NCBI RefSeq assembly: GCF_001591645.1
Contig: NZ_BCVH01000011.1
Location: 1 to 64,000 of the forward strand
Direction of reading: 5' to 3'
DNA: 64,000 bases
DNA from: Robertmurraya korlensis NBRC 107688
GTDB lineage: Bacteria; Bacillota; Bacilli; Bacillales; Cytobacillaceae
Numbering within the stretch: position 1 is the stretch's first letter; each line of letters starts with the position of its first letter. Made by a program: the position numbers and the translations under genes. This document shows, in pieces, positions 33,158 to 42,201 of the stretch. The notes under the pieces were generated by a model. That model made no database searches, was not told the origin of the DNA, and saw nothing but the letters and a program-made list of their open reading frames with translations.

Positions 33158-34978
33158 ATGTCTTTTCAAAGAAGGTTAACGTTTTTAGCCGTTTTAGATT
33201 CACTGATCGTGTTAACAGCCATCTATGTAAGCTTTATTATCTTACACCCGTCATTCCAGGTCCTTACATATAAGAGCCTACTGATTAGTTCTGTTACCTT
33301 ACTGTTTAGCCATCATATCTTTGCATCATACTATCGTTTATATCAAAAGGCCTGGCAGTATGCGAGTGTGGGAGAATTAGTAGCCATTGTGAAAGCAGTA
33401 AGCTTTGCAGTGATAGCTGCTGCGGTTGTGCAGTTGATTTTATTTCAGGATATTTATGTCAGAGCACTATGTCTTGCGTGGATGATGCACGTGCTACTGA
33501 TCGGTGGCTCGAGGTTTTCGTGGAGAGTTTACCGAGATCGTTATATTAAGCCGAAAAGTAAACAAAGAAGAGCCCTGATCGTTGGTGCAGGAGCAGCGGG
33601 AACTCTCCTTGCACGTCAATTATTAAATAATCAAGAGGCTGGAATTGTTCCTGTAGCTTTTATCGATGATAACACCCACCTACTAAAGCTTGATATCCAC
33701 GGAATACCTGTTGTTGGTACATCAGTGAACATTCAAGAAGCAGTGGAAGAGTTAAAGATTGATAAAGTGATTATTGCTATACCTTCTCTTAGTAAAAATG
33801 AAATGAATAGCATTTTCCAGGAATGTGCAAAAACTAAAGCGAAAACCGTCATTATGCCAAAAGTAGAAGACGTCATGCTAGGGCGGGTCTCTGTAAAACA
33901 ATTCCGCGATGTGGAAGTGGAGGACTTACTAGGTCGTGATCCAGTCGAGCTTGATATGGAAAGTATTTCGAAAAAGATCTCAGGAAATACGATTCTGGTA
34001 ACGGGTGCTGGTGGGTCAATTGGGTCTGAGATTTGTAGACAGGTTAGTCAGTTTGGTCCCCAAAAACTCCTACTGTTAGGACATGGTGAAAACTCCATTT
34101 ATCAGATTGACATGGAGCTTCGAAACGAATACAAAGATCAGTTTGAAATTATTCCGGTGATCGCTGATATTCAAGATCGCCATCGTATTTTTGAGGTGAT
34201 GGAACTACACCGACCGGATGTAGTTTATCACGCAGCGGCACATAAGCATGTTCCGTTAATGGAGTACAATCCAAAGGAATCAGTGAAAAACAATGTCATT
34301 GGAACGAAAAATGTGGCGGAAGCAGCAGATACGTTCTCTGTTGGAACGTTCGTGCTTGTTTCTTCTGATAAAGCAGTAAACCCAACGAATGTGATGGGGT
34401 CCACGAAGCGAATTGCAGAAATGGTCATTCAGCATCTTGCTCAAAATAGCAAGACAAAGTTTGTCGCAGTACGATTTGGGAATGTACTTGGTAGCCGTGG
34501 AAGCGTCATTCCGTTATTCAAAAAGCAGATACAAGTTGGTGGTCCGGTAACTGTGACTCATCCAGAAATGACTCGTTATTTTATGACCATTCCAGAAGCC
34601 TCTAGATTGGTTATGCAAGCTGGTGCTCTGGCTCGTGGAGGGGAGATCTTTGTCCTTGACATGGGTGAGTCGGTGAAGATTGTTGATCTTGCGAAAAACC
34701 TCATTAAACTATCGGGATATACAATAGAAGAAATCGGTATTCAATACTCAGGGATTCGCCCAGGAGAAAAGATGTATGAAGAGCTTCTTGGGGAGAATGA
34801 AGTTCAAAGTGAAGCGGTGTTTCCGAAGATTTTTATTGGGAAGGCTGTTTTGGGTGGATATGATGAAGTGGAGTATTTAATGGAAGAGTTTCCTAATATG
34901 ACTTCGGAAGAGATACGAGAATTAGTACTATCACTTGCAAATAGTAGCGAAATTAGAAAAGCAGAGTTTATTGGTTAA
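33158..34978 (+). CDS. PglF/EpsC-like membrane nucleotide-sugar dehydratase
   Basis: A 606-residue protein: four N-terminal membrane helices (residues 8-120), a CoA-binding-like Rossmann region (about 140-260, RRALIVGAGAAGTLLARQLL), and a large SDR dehydratase domain (about 275-590) with TGAGGSIGSE (about 285), SSDKAVNPTNVMGSTKR and RFGNVLGSRGSVIPLF. This architecture is that of UDP-GlcNAc 4,6-dehydratases (C6 dehydration), as in PglF and B. subtilis EpsC. The usual Tyr of YxxxK is replaced by Met (NVMGSTK), a hallmark of this subfamily. No partner aminotransferase lies in the operon, so the final sugar is uncertain. Confidence 0.93.
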   Translation: MSFQRRLTFLAVLDSLIVLTAIYVSFIILHPSFQVLTYKSLLISSVTLLFSHHIFASYYRLYQKAWQYASVGELVAIVKAVSFAVIAAAVVQLILFQDIYVRALCLAWMMHVLLIGGSRFSWRVYRDRYIKPKSKQRRALIVGAGAAGTLLARQLLNNQEAGIVPVAFIDDNTHLLKLDIHGIPVVGTSVNIQEAVEELKIDKVIIAIPSLSKNEMNSIFQECAKTKAKTVIMPKVEDVMLGRVSVKQFRDVEVEDLLGRDPVELDMESISKKISGNTILVTGAGGSIGSEICRQVSQFGPQKLLLLGHGENSIYQIDMELRNEYKDQFEIIPVIADIQDRHRIFEVMELHRPDVVYHAAAHKHVPLMEYNPKESVKNNVIGTKNVAEAADTFSVGTFVLVSSDKAVNPTNVMGSTKRIAEMVIQHLAQNSKTKFVAVRFGNVLGSRGSVIPLFKKQIQVGGPVTVTHPEMTRYFMTIPEASRLVMQAGALARGGEIFVLDMGESVKIVDLAKNLIKLSGYTIEEIGIQYSGIRPGEKMYEELLGENEVQSEAVFPKIFIGKAVLGGYDEVEYLMEEFPNMTSEEIRELVLSLANSSEIRKAEFIG

Positions 34979-35058
34979 TATAGTTTTAAAGGAATAAAGA
35001 TTGTACAGAAATCTCTGTATTCCCCTAATTCCTAGATTGTTTGTGGAGATGGTCATTA

Positions 35059-35721
35059 ATGAATATGTATATGTATATAAAAAGATTAGTGGATATTATC
35101 CTCTCAGCATTTGGACTGATTTTACTATCCCTTGTTTTTTTAATTCTCATAGTATGGATAAAGTTAGATTCAAAAGGCCCAGTACTTTTTAAACAAAAAC
35201 GAGTGGGTATAAACAAAACCCATTTTAATATTTTAAAGTTCCGTACTATGAGTATAGATACACCAAAAGATACTCCAACGCATCTTTTGGATAATCCCGA
35301 TCAATATATTACAAAGGTGGGGAAGTTCTTAAGAAAAACGTCACTTGATGAACTTCCTCAAATATGGAATATATTCATAGGGGAAATGAGTATCATTGGA
35401 CCTAGACCTGCCCTTTGGAATCAGTACGATTTACTAGAGGAAAGAGATAAATACGGAGCTAATGACATACGGCCAGGTTTAACAGGTTGGGCACAGATTA
35501 ATGGAAGAGATGAACTTCCTATAGATGAGAAAGCTAGATTAGATGGTAAATATGTTGAGAATATAGGATTTATAATGGATATTAAATGCTTCTTCGGGAC
35601 TATTATAAGTGTTCTTAGAAGTAAGGGTGTTGTTGAAGGTAGAAAACTGGGAACTACTAATAAGGATATAGCTAGTTCCCAAGGAACAACCTCAAAACCA
35701 TTGGAGGTGCATAATGATTGA
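35059..35721 (+). CDS. Undecaprenyl-phosphate sugar-1-phosphate transferase (initiating)
   Basis: A 220-residue membrane enzyme of the small bacterial sugar-transferase family. One N-terminal helix (residues 13-37) is followed by the conserved catalytic region: KGPVLFKQKRVG, FNILKFRTM, KVGKFLRKTSLDELPQIWN and GEMSIIGPRPAL (with the DE and PRP motifs), then RPGLTGWAQINGRD. It starts the repeat unit by moving a sugar-1-phosphate to undecaprenyl phosphate. The length is that of the WbaP C-terminal core. GGAGATGG places the start on ATG 35059 rather than TTG 35041. Its stop overlaps the next start. Confidence 0.93.
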   Translation: MNMYMYIKRLVDIILSAFGLILLSLVFLILIVWIKLDSKGPVLFKQKRVGINKTHFNILKFRTMSIDTPKDTPTHLLDNPDQYITKVGKFLRKTSLDELPQIWNIFIGEMSIIGPRPALWNQYDLLEERDKYGANDIRPGLTGWAQINGRDELPIDEKARLDGKYVENIGFIMDIKCFFGTIISVLRSKGVVEGRKLGTTNKDIASSQGTTSKPLEVHND

Positions 35722-36815
35722 ATAAGAAAATATTAATTTTATCTAATCATTTTATAACATTGTTTAATTTCCGGAAGGAGCTAATAACAAAGCTAGTTGA
35801 AGAAGGACATGAAGTATTTATATCTATGCCTAAAGATGATAATGATTTTTTTAGAGACCTTGGGTGTAAAATTATTGAAACGCCTGTTGATAGAAGAGGC
35901 ATTAACCCAGTAAGCGATTTGAAGTTGATTCTACGCTATATCAAGATTATGCTATCTGTAAAACCAGATATCATCTTTTCTTATACTATAAAACCAAATA
36001 TATATGGTTGTATTGCGTCTAAACTCACAAAAAACAAACAAATTAGTAATATCACAGGTACAGGAGCAACGTTCTTAAATGATACCGTTATTAATGAAAT
36101 TGCAAAATTACTGTATAAAATCTCAATCAAAAGGTCATACAAGGTTTTCTTTCAAAATAGAGGAGATAGAGACTTTTTCATTGAAAATGGAATGGTAGAA
36201 AATAACTATTCTTTGCTTCCAGGTTCAGGTGTGAATTTAAATCATTATGCATATAGTGAACTTCCAACACAGCAAAATATCAGTTTCATTTTTATAGGGA
36301 GAATTATGAAAATAAAAGGTATTCAAGAATATCTTGATACAGCAAGAGTAGTGAAAGAGAGGTATCCTAACACCACATTCTATATTGCGGGTTTTATTGA
36401 AGAAGATATATATAAAGATATTATTAATGAGTTTCATTCTAGAGGTATCGTAAATTATTTAGGCTTTCAAAATAATATTAAGAGCTTTATTGAAATGTGT
36501 CACTGTACAATCTTACCTTCACATGGTGGAGAAGGAGTACCAAATGTACTTTTAGAATCTGCGGCGATGGGTAGAATATGTATAGCGTCAAATATAAGCG
36601 GTTCAAGAGATGTGGTAAATCACGAAATAAATGGATATTTATTTGAACCCAAAGATAATAATGATCTAACTAATCAGGTAATTAAGTTTTTAGAATTAGA
36701 TAATAAATATAGAATACAAATGGGTCTTGCAGGAAGAAAGAAAGTCGAAAATGAGTTTGATAGAAAAGTAGTAATAAATAATTACCTTAACGAGTTAGAA
36801 AACTTAGGAGTGTAA
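35718..36815 (+). CDS. Glycosyltransferase family 4
   Basis: A 365-residue GT-B glycosyltransferase starting at TTG 35718, with GGAGGTG at 35703-35709 and a TTGA overlap with the gene before. The N-terminal acceptor domain starts KKILILSNHFITLFNFRKEL, and the donor domain contains FIFIGRIMKIKGIQEYL, a PSHGGEGVPNVLLESAAMG stretch (Glu-x7-Glu motif) and NGYLFEPKD. It resembles the second-sugar transferases of Gram-positive capsule loci (PssD/EpsD-like) and probably adds the second residue. Base composition from here to 43.6 kb is markedly AT-rich. Confidence 0.9.
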   Translation: MNKKILILSNHFITLFNFRKELITKLVEEGHEVFISMPKDDNDFFRDLGCKIIETPVDRRGINPVSDLKLILRYIKIMLSVKPDIIFSYTIKPNIYGCIASKLTKNKQISNITGTGATFLNDTVINEIAKLLYKISIKRSYKVFFQNRGDRDFFIENGMVENNYSLLPGSGVNLNHYAYSELPTQQNISFIFIGRIMKIKGIQEYLDTARVVKERYPNTTFYIAGFIEEDIYKDIINEFHSRGIVNYLGFQNNIKSFIEMCHCTILPSHGGEGVPNVLLESAAMGRICIASNISGSRDVVNHEINGYLFEPKDNNDLTNQVIKFLELDNKYRIQMGLAGRKKVENEFDRKVVINNYLNELENLGV

Positions 36816-36855
36816 GAACACAAGGTTTATGTTTAAAAGGAGGGGATAATGGTAA

Positions 36856-38013
36856 ATGAATAAAGGAACAATTGTCTATATAGGAGGTTTTGAACTTCCT
36901 GATAAAAATGCTGCTGCACATAGGGTATTAAATAATGGGAAATTACTGAGGGAGTTAGGTTATAATGTAGTTTTTATTGGAATAGATAAAACTTTAAAAT
37001 ATAACGTTAATCAAACATTAGAGAAGAAAAAAGTTCAAGGCTTTGAATATTGGTCATTGCCATATCCAAGTTCTAATGTACACTGGATGGACTATCTAAC
37101 TAATACTACTTTTTTTAAGAAGATTATAAGAAGCTATTCGGATATTAAAACTATTATTTGTTATAACTATCAATCAATACCTTTTTTAAAAATAAAGAAT
37201 TACTGTAAATTGCAAAATATTAATATTATAGCAGATTGTACAGAGTGGTATAGTACTTCAGGAACTAATATAGTGTTTAAGATAATTAAAGGACTTGATT
37301 CTTTTTTGCGTATGAGAGTTATTCAAAAAAAAGTAGACGGTATAATAGTAATTAGTAGATATTTAGAAGATTATTATAGAAATAATAAAAATGTACTATA
37401 TCTCCCTCCTCTTGTAGATTTATTAGAAGTGAAGTGGGATACATCTAAATTTAGCAATGATTCATCCAGACCGCTTATAGTCTATGCCGGGAGTCCAGGT
37501 AGAAACAAAGATAAATTAAACCTAGTGATTGAGGCTATGAGCAAATTGAGGATTGAAAATCAGTATTCTTTTTATATTGTTGGATTGACTAAGGAACAGT
37601 ATTTAAATGATTATCCAAGTCATGGGGAAATAATTGAGCAGCTGGATGATAGCATCAAATTTCTGGGAAGATTACCTCACACAGAAAGTTTAAAGTGGGT
37701 TAAAACAGCTGATTATACAATGTTTATACGTGAGGATAATCGTATGACTAGGGCAGGATTCCCGACTAAATTTGTTGAGAGTATAAGTTGTGGTACTCCT
37801 GTTATTACCTCCGATAACAGTGATTTAAAAGAATATTTAAATGAAGGCTATAATGGTTATTTTATTAAAGATTATCTTGGCAAATTCTCAGATATAAAAG
37901 TAATAATAGAACAAGTTTATAGAGAAATGGGACAACAAAAAATTATAGATAATAGTGCTTTTGATTTCAGGAATTATGTGAACCAAACTAAAGTATTCAT
38001 TAGCAATCTATAG
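36856..38013 (+). CDS. Glycosyltransferase (GT4/GT1-like)
   Basis: A 385-residue GT-B protein. The N-terminal part starts TIVYIGGFELPDKNAAAHRV, typical of GT4-like enzymes, and the donor domain carries PLIVYAGSPGRNKDKLNLVIEA broken over about 209-230, FLGRLPHTESLKWVKTADY and AGFPTKFVESISCGTPVITSDNS. AAAAGGAGGGG lies upstream of ATG 36856. Donor and linkage cannot be read from the sequence. It is one of four GT-B enzymes in this operon. Confidence 0.87.
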   Translation: MNKGTIVYIGGFELPDKNAAAHRVLNNGKLLRELGYNVVFIGIDKTLKYNVNQTLEKKKVQGFEYWSLPYPSSNVHWMDYLTNTTFFKKIIRSYSDIKTIICYNYQSIPFLKIKNYCKLQNINIIADCTEWYSTSGTNIVFKIIKGLDSFLRMRVIQKKVDGIIVISRYLEDYYRNNKNVLYLPPLVDLLEVKWDTSKFSNDSSRPLIVYAGSPGRNKDKLNLVIEAMSKLRIENQYSFYIVGLTKEQYLNDYPSHGEIIEQLDDSIKFLGRLPHTESLKWVKTADYTMFIREDNRMTRAGFPTKFVESISCGTPVITSDNSDLKEYLNEGYNGYFIKDYLGKFSDIKVIIEQVYREMGQQKIIDNSAFDFRNYVNQTKVFISNL

Positions 38014-38053
38014 ATTTAAAAAACAAATATATGGTTGTAATAATAGGGTGGTA

Positions 38054-39331
38054 ATGTTGAAGTTACAAATACAAAATAAACAAGAAACAATACTAATGAG
38101 GAAAGTTTTATCCTTGATATCATATTACCTAATAGTTGCAAGTATACTACCACAATTAAAGTTAATACCTGGTTATACAGTTTCAGTTTTTGCTGCTATG
38201 TTTGCGTGGTTTATTTGTGCTCTTTTATTAAATCCTATATTTTTTGTTAGACCACAAATAAATACTTTATTAATAATATTTTTTGTATCGTATACTTTTC
38301 TAACTCCTTATCTTTTCGGCAATAGTACCTTAGGAAATCGATATTTAGAGCATGGGGTTATGTTTGTTTTCTACCTAATGTATAAATACAACAAAATGTT
38401 TGATTATAGTCATATTAGTAAGAGTTTAGTTAAATGGATAATACCAGTTGTTATTTATACAAGCGTAGTCACATTTTACGGTCTTCTAAATAACCCTTAT
38501 TTGGCACGTAGTATAAAAACTAGTGGTGAGGATACTATGATGTTACGTGCTCAAGGGGTAGGAGGCTATGAATTAATATACTTTTTAGTATTTGTAAGTA
38601 TAATACTCTTCTATATTTTATTTAATATTAAATTAATCTCTATATATAAAAAGATATTATCCTATTTAATTTTACTACTCTTCCTTTTAACAATAGTCTT
38701 TGCTAATTATTTTACAGCTTTATTAATAGTAACAATTGCCTTCTCATTAATTCTAATAATTAGTAAAGGAAAATTACTTATAAAATCAATATTTATATTA
38801 TTTGGTATTATTTTTCTGTTTTTCAGTAAAGAAGTTATCAACTTAATAATAAGTTGGTTAATTAGTTTTCTAGAAGAGGGTTCAACAGTATATAAGCTTC
38901 AAATATTACAAGCAAATATTATGGGGAGTAACGGAGAAGGTTCCCTTTTATTGAATAGAACATTAACTTTGGAATCTAGTTGGAATGCTTTTTTGGATAA
39001 TCCGATAATCGGAATTATAACTAATCCAATAGAATCGAATGGTGGTTTTATGGTTGGTTTTGGGCAACATTCACATTTTATTGACACATTAGCTCTGTTT
39101 GGACTTTTTTTTGGTATTTTAAACATAATTTTAATAATTCAACCTTTTATAGTAAGAATGAGAATTAATCCTGATTTAATAGGCTTTAACCTAACGATAT
39201 TAATATCAACTATAATCCTATTTTTGATGAATAATGCAACAACTTCTATAGGATTCGCTGTATTTTTTGTCTATCCAGTAGTCTATGACTGGTTTGTAGA
39301 GCGTGAAAAGATAGTGAAAAATGCTAGTTGA
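38054..39331 (+). CDS. Wzy-type repeat-unit polymerase
   Basis: A membrane protein of about 425 residues with ten or more predicted helices and a large extracytoplasmic loop (about residues 280-345, with ESSWNAFLDNPIIGI and GGFMVGFGQHSHFIDTLALFG). This pattern, with the late GxxxHxxxxD loop, is that of O-antigen polymerase/ligase-like Wzy proteins. It would join undecaprenyl-linked repeat units outside the membrane. The start is uncertain (GTG 38048, ATG 38054 or TTG 38057) because AGGGTGG lies very close. It is one of the most AT-rich genes in the window. Confidence 0.85.
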   Translation: MLKLQIQNKQETILMRKVLSLISYYLIVASILPQLKLIPGYTVSVFAAMFAWFICALLLNPIFFVRPQINTLLIIFFVSYTFLTPYLFGNSTLGNRYLEHGVMFVFYLMYKYNKMFDYSHISKSLVKWIIPVVIYTSVVTFYGLLNNPYLARSIKTSGEDTMMLRAQGVGGYELIYFLVFVSIILFYILFNIKLISIYKKILSYLILLLFLLTIVFANYFTALLIVTIAFSLILIISKGKLLIKSIFILFGIIFLFFSKEVINLIISWLISFLEEGSTVYKLQILQANIMGSNGEGSLLLNRTLTLESSWNAFLDNPIIGIITNPIESNGGFMVGFGQHSHFIDTLALFGLFFGILNIILIIQPFIVRMRINPDLIGFNLTILISTIILFLMNNATTSIGFAVFFVYPVVYDWFVEREKIVKNAS

Positions 39332-39375
39332 ATAGGGATAATATAAATAAACTCAAATCTTAAAGGGGAAATGAT

Positions 39376-39948
39376 ATGAGATCCATATTAAACTATGCTT
39401 TTTATGTAATAGGAAAAGTACTGTTATTAGCTCAGAAAACTTATTGGTTTTTTTGGAGAAGGTATCTACTAACACAATTTAAAAGTTGTGGAGAGGGTGT
39501 ATATCTAGGACGTAATTGTATATTTACATGCGAGAACATAAGTATAGGTAATGATGTATATATTGGGAACAATGCTTGCTTTCAGTCTGTACATGGTCAG
39601 ATAAAAATTGGTAATCATGTAATGTTTGGACCCAATGTTCATATTCATGGTGGTGATCATAAATATAATTCTGTGGGAGTTTATATGAAGTCGATTACTG
39701 ACAAGGTGGAAGGTGAGGATGGTATTGTTAATATATGTGACGATGTATGGATTGGAGCTGGAGCAACTATTTTAAAAGGTGTAACTATTGGTGAAGGATG
39801 CATTATCGGAGCCGGAAGTATTATAAACAAGGACGTTGAACCTTACACAATTGTTGTAGGAGCATTACCTAGACGAGAATTAAAAAGATTTGATGATAAA
39901 ACTATCCAAAAGCATAGGGAGATTCTGCAGAATGGGAGAAAAAGCTAG
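39376..39948 (+). CDS. Hexapeptide-repeat O-acetyltransferase
   Basis: A 190-residue left-handed beta-helix acyltransferase (LbH, MaaA/WcaF type). Hexapeptide repeats run from about residue 45 to 165 (ISIGNDVYIGNNACF, IKIGNHVMFGPNVHIHGGDH, VWIGAGATILKGVTIGEGCIIGAGS), with the likely catalytic His in HIHGGDHK. The N-terminus has a short hydrophobic segment. It probably transfers acetyl from acetyl-CoA to a sugar of the repeat unit. The stop overlaps the next gene's start by 17 bp. Confidence 0.9.
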   Translation: MRSILNYAFYVIGKVLLLAQKTYWFFWRRYLLTQFKSCGEGVYLGRNCIFTCENISIGNDVYIGNNACFQSVHGQIKIGNHVMFGPNVHIHGGDHKYNSVGVYMKSITDKVEGEDGIVNICDDVWIGAGATILKGVTIGEGCIIGAGSIINKDVEPYTIVVGALPRRELKRFDDKTIQKHREILQNGRKS

Positions 39949-41026
39949 TATTAAACCAAAAGTCATGATGCATTATGTTAAGCCAGGATCAACTGGGGGA
40001 CCAAACGTACTGTTTAAGAGAATTGAAAATGCTCCTCAATTAAATGAAAAATATGAATTTGTTCATTTAAATCAAAACAGAGTTGCAGGTGGGAAAATTA
40101 ATTTCAGCTTAATATGGGAACTTAAAAAAGAAATCTCAAAAATTAAGCCTGATATAATTCATATTTCTGGGATGCAGAGTTCAGGGTTTCATTGTATGGT
40201 TGCTGCGGTGCTTGCTGGCTGTCGAAATCGATTAGTTACAACTCATGGTTTTTCTGGTGATGCAATTAATATATCAAAAATTAAAAAAAATATATTTAAT
40301 AAAATTATTGAACCTTTAACTCTAGTATTGGCTACACATGTGCAGTGTATAAGCAAATTTACTATCGAAAAAAAAATGGTAAAAAAATATGCTAAAAATA
40401 AGTCTTGTTACATTTATAATTACCCTCCTAGTAAGGATGAACTTTCAACTGATAAGAATATTAGAAAGAAATTGGGGATAGGTAGTGAAGAAGTAGTTTT
40501 TACATCTGTTTCTCGCATAGTTCTTGATAAAGGTTATAAGGAACTAGCAGAGGCAATTAAAAGCCTAAAGGACCTAAAAAATATTAGATTTTTAATTGTA
40601 GGTGATGGGGATTACGAGGGTAAATTTGCTAATAAAGTAAGTCAGGAAATTAGAGATGGAAAAGTAATAATGTTAGGGAAGACTGATGATGTACTGGATA
40701 TTTTAAATGAGAGTGATGTATTTGTACTTCCAACACTACATGAGAACTTAGGGAATGTATTTTTAGAAGCTTCTACTGTAGGAATTCCAAGCATTGGAAC
40801 TAATGTGGGAGGAGTACCTGAGATAGTAAGCAATGGTGTCACGGGATTACTAATCCCACCTTATAATTCAAATGCTCTAACCAATTCAATTAGAGAGCTT
40901 TATTCTAAGCCTGAGGTGAGAAAAGAAATGGGCTTGAAGGCAAAGGAAAGGCTTCTTAATAATTTTAATGCAACTGAAATCTCAAATAAATTTAGTGAAT
41001 TATATTCATTAATGCTTAATAACTAA
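39932..41026 (+). CDS. Glycosyltransferase family 4
   Basis: A 364-residue GT-B enzyme. The N-terminal domain has MMHYVKPGSTGGPNVLFKRI and IKPDIIHISGMQSSGFH; the donor domain has VFTSVSRIVLDKGYKELAEAI, VMLGKTDDVLDILNESDVFVLP and the ENLGNVFLEASTVGIPSIGT (Glu-x7-Glu) motif. The frame opens earlier, but GGGAG before ATG 39932 and overlap with the acetyltransferase gene support this start. It probably adds one residue of the repeat unit. Confidence 0.9.
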   Translation: MGEKASIKPKVMMHYVKPGSTGGPNVLFKRIENAPQLNEKYEFVHLNQNRVAGGKINFSLIWELKKEISKIKPDIIHISGMQSSGFHCMVAAVLAGCRNRLVTTHGFSGDAINISKIKKNIFNKIIEPLTLVLATHVQCISKFTIEKKMVKKYAKNKSCYIYNYPPSKDELSTDKNIRKKLGIGSEEVVFTSVSRIVLDKGYKELAEAIKSLKDLKNIRFLIVGDGDYEGKFANKVSQEIRDGKVIMLGKTDDVLDILNESDVFVLPTLHENLGNVFLEASTVGIPSIGTNVGGVPEIVSNGVTGLLIPPYNSNALTNSIRELYSKPEVRKEMGLKAKERLLNNFNATEISNKFSELYSLMLNN

Positions 41027-41054
41027 ATAAAAAGCTCTATACAAGGAGTAAAAT

Positions 41055-42200
41055 ATGACTCGTAAAACAATAAAATATATAGCGTTTTACTCAACTGATA
41101 TCGGAGATTCTCAAAATAGAGCAGCTGTTTTATCTGCTACTAATAAAATTAACTATATATGTAGTGCTTTAAGAAAAAATGGATATGATGTTGAAATCAT
41201 TTCCCCAAGTTGGACAAATAACAATACTGGAGTTTATAGAGGAGAAACAAAAGAAGTAACAGAAGGAGTCACACTTAAAACCTTTGCAACATTTGGGAGT
41301 AAGAACAAGTTTATGAAATTTTTCAAATACCTTTTTTCAAACCTGCAACTTTATATCTACTTGTTAAAAAATACCAAAAGGGATGAACCCATTATAGTTT
41401 ATCATTCAGTATTTTTATCCTTTCCAATAAGGGTTGTTAAATTACTCAAGAAATTTAATTTAATTCTCGAAGTAGAAGAAATCTATAAGGATGTACAATC
41501 TGCTTCTAGTTTTATGGAAAAGAGTGAATTTAAGCTATTTGAGATTGCTGATAAATTTATCTTCCCTACAGAACTCCTAAATGAAAAGATTAATTTAGGG
41601 GAGAAACCTTTTTCTATAATATATGGAACATACCAGGTAGAAGATGAACGAGAGTGTAAATTTGATGATAATCAAACTCACGTAGTATACGCTGGTACCT
41701 TTGAACCAAGTAAAGGCTCTACTCTCGCAATTGCTGTTGCTGAATACTTACCTGAAAATTATCACATGCATTTAATTGGATTTGGTACCGATGAACAAGT
41801 TAACAATATTAAAAATAAAATAGAACTGGTTTCTAAAAAAACGAAGGCGTATATCTCTTATAATGGGTTGCTTCAAGGTGAAGAATATATTCGTTTCTTA
41901 CAAAAATGTGATATCGGTCTCAGTCCCCAAGTCCCTAATGCAGGTTACAATGAAACTTCTTTTCCTTCAAAAATCCTGTCATATTTAGCTAATGGATTAA
42001 GTGTTGTATCTGTTCGGATTAAATCTATTGAAAAATCAGCAGTTGATGAAGTTATTTTTTATTACGACAAACCTGATCCAAAAGAGGTTGCAAGTAGAAT
42101 AGTTTCTATAGATCTTAATAGAAAACAAAGTGGTAAAGAACTAATAAAAAAATTAGATAGAGAGTTCGTTGTACAAATCAAACAATTACTGGAGATCTAG
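41055..42200 (+). CDS. Glycosyltransferase family 4
   Basis: A 381-residue GT-B protein with an N-terminal region (IAFYSTDIGDSQNRAA) and a donor domain holding THVVYAGTFEPSKGSTLAIAVA, YHMHLIGFGTDEQVNNI, YNGLLQGEEYIRFLQKCDIGL and the TSFPSKILSYLANGLSVVSV motif. AAGGAG precedes ATG 41055. The acceptor domain is less typical than in the other three enzymes, so donor and linkage are unknown. Fourth GT-B enzyme of the cluster. Confidence 0.85.
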   Translation: MTRKTIKYIAFYSTDIGDSQNRAAVLSATNKINYICSALRKNGYDVEIISPSWTNNNTGVYRGETKEVTEGVTLKTFATFGSKNKFMKFFKYLFSNLQLYIYLLKNTKRDEPIIVYHSVFLSFPIRVVKLLKKFNLILEVEEIYKDVQSASSFMEKSEFKLFEIADKFIFPTELLNEKINLGEKPFSIIYGTYQVEDERECKFDDNQTHVVYAGTFEPSKGSTLAIAVAEYLPENYHMHLIGFGTDEQVNNIKNKIELVSKKTKAYISYNGLLQGEEYIRFLQKCDIGLSPQVPNAGYNETSFPSKILSYLANGLSVVSVRIKSIEKSAVDEVIFYYDKPDPKEVASRIVSIDLNRKQSGKELIKKLDREFVVQIKQLLEI

Positions 42201-42201
42201 A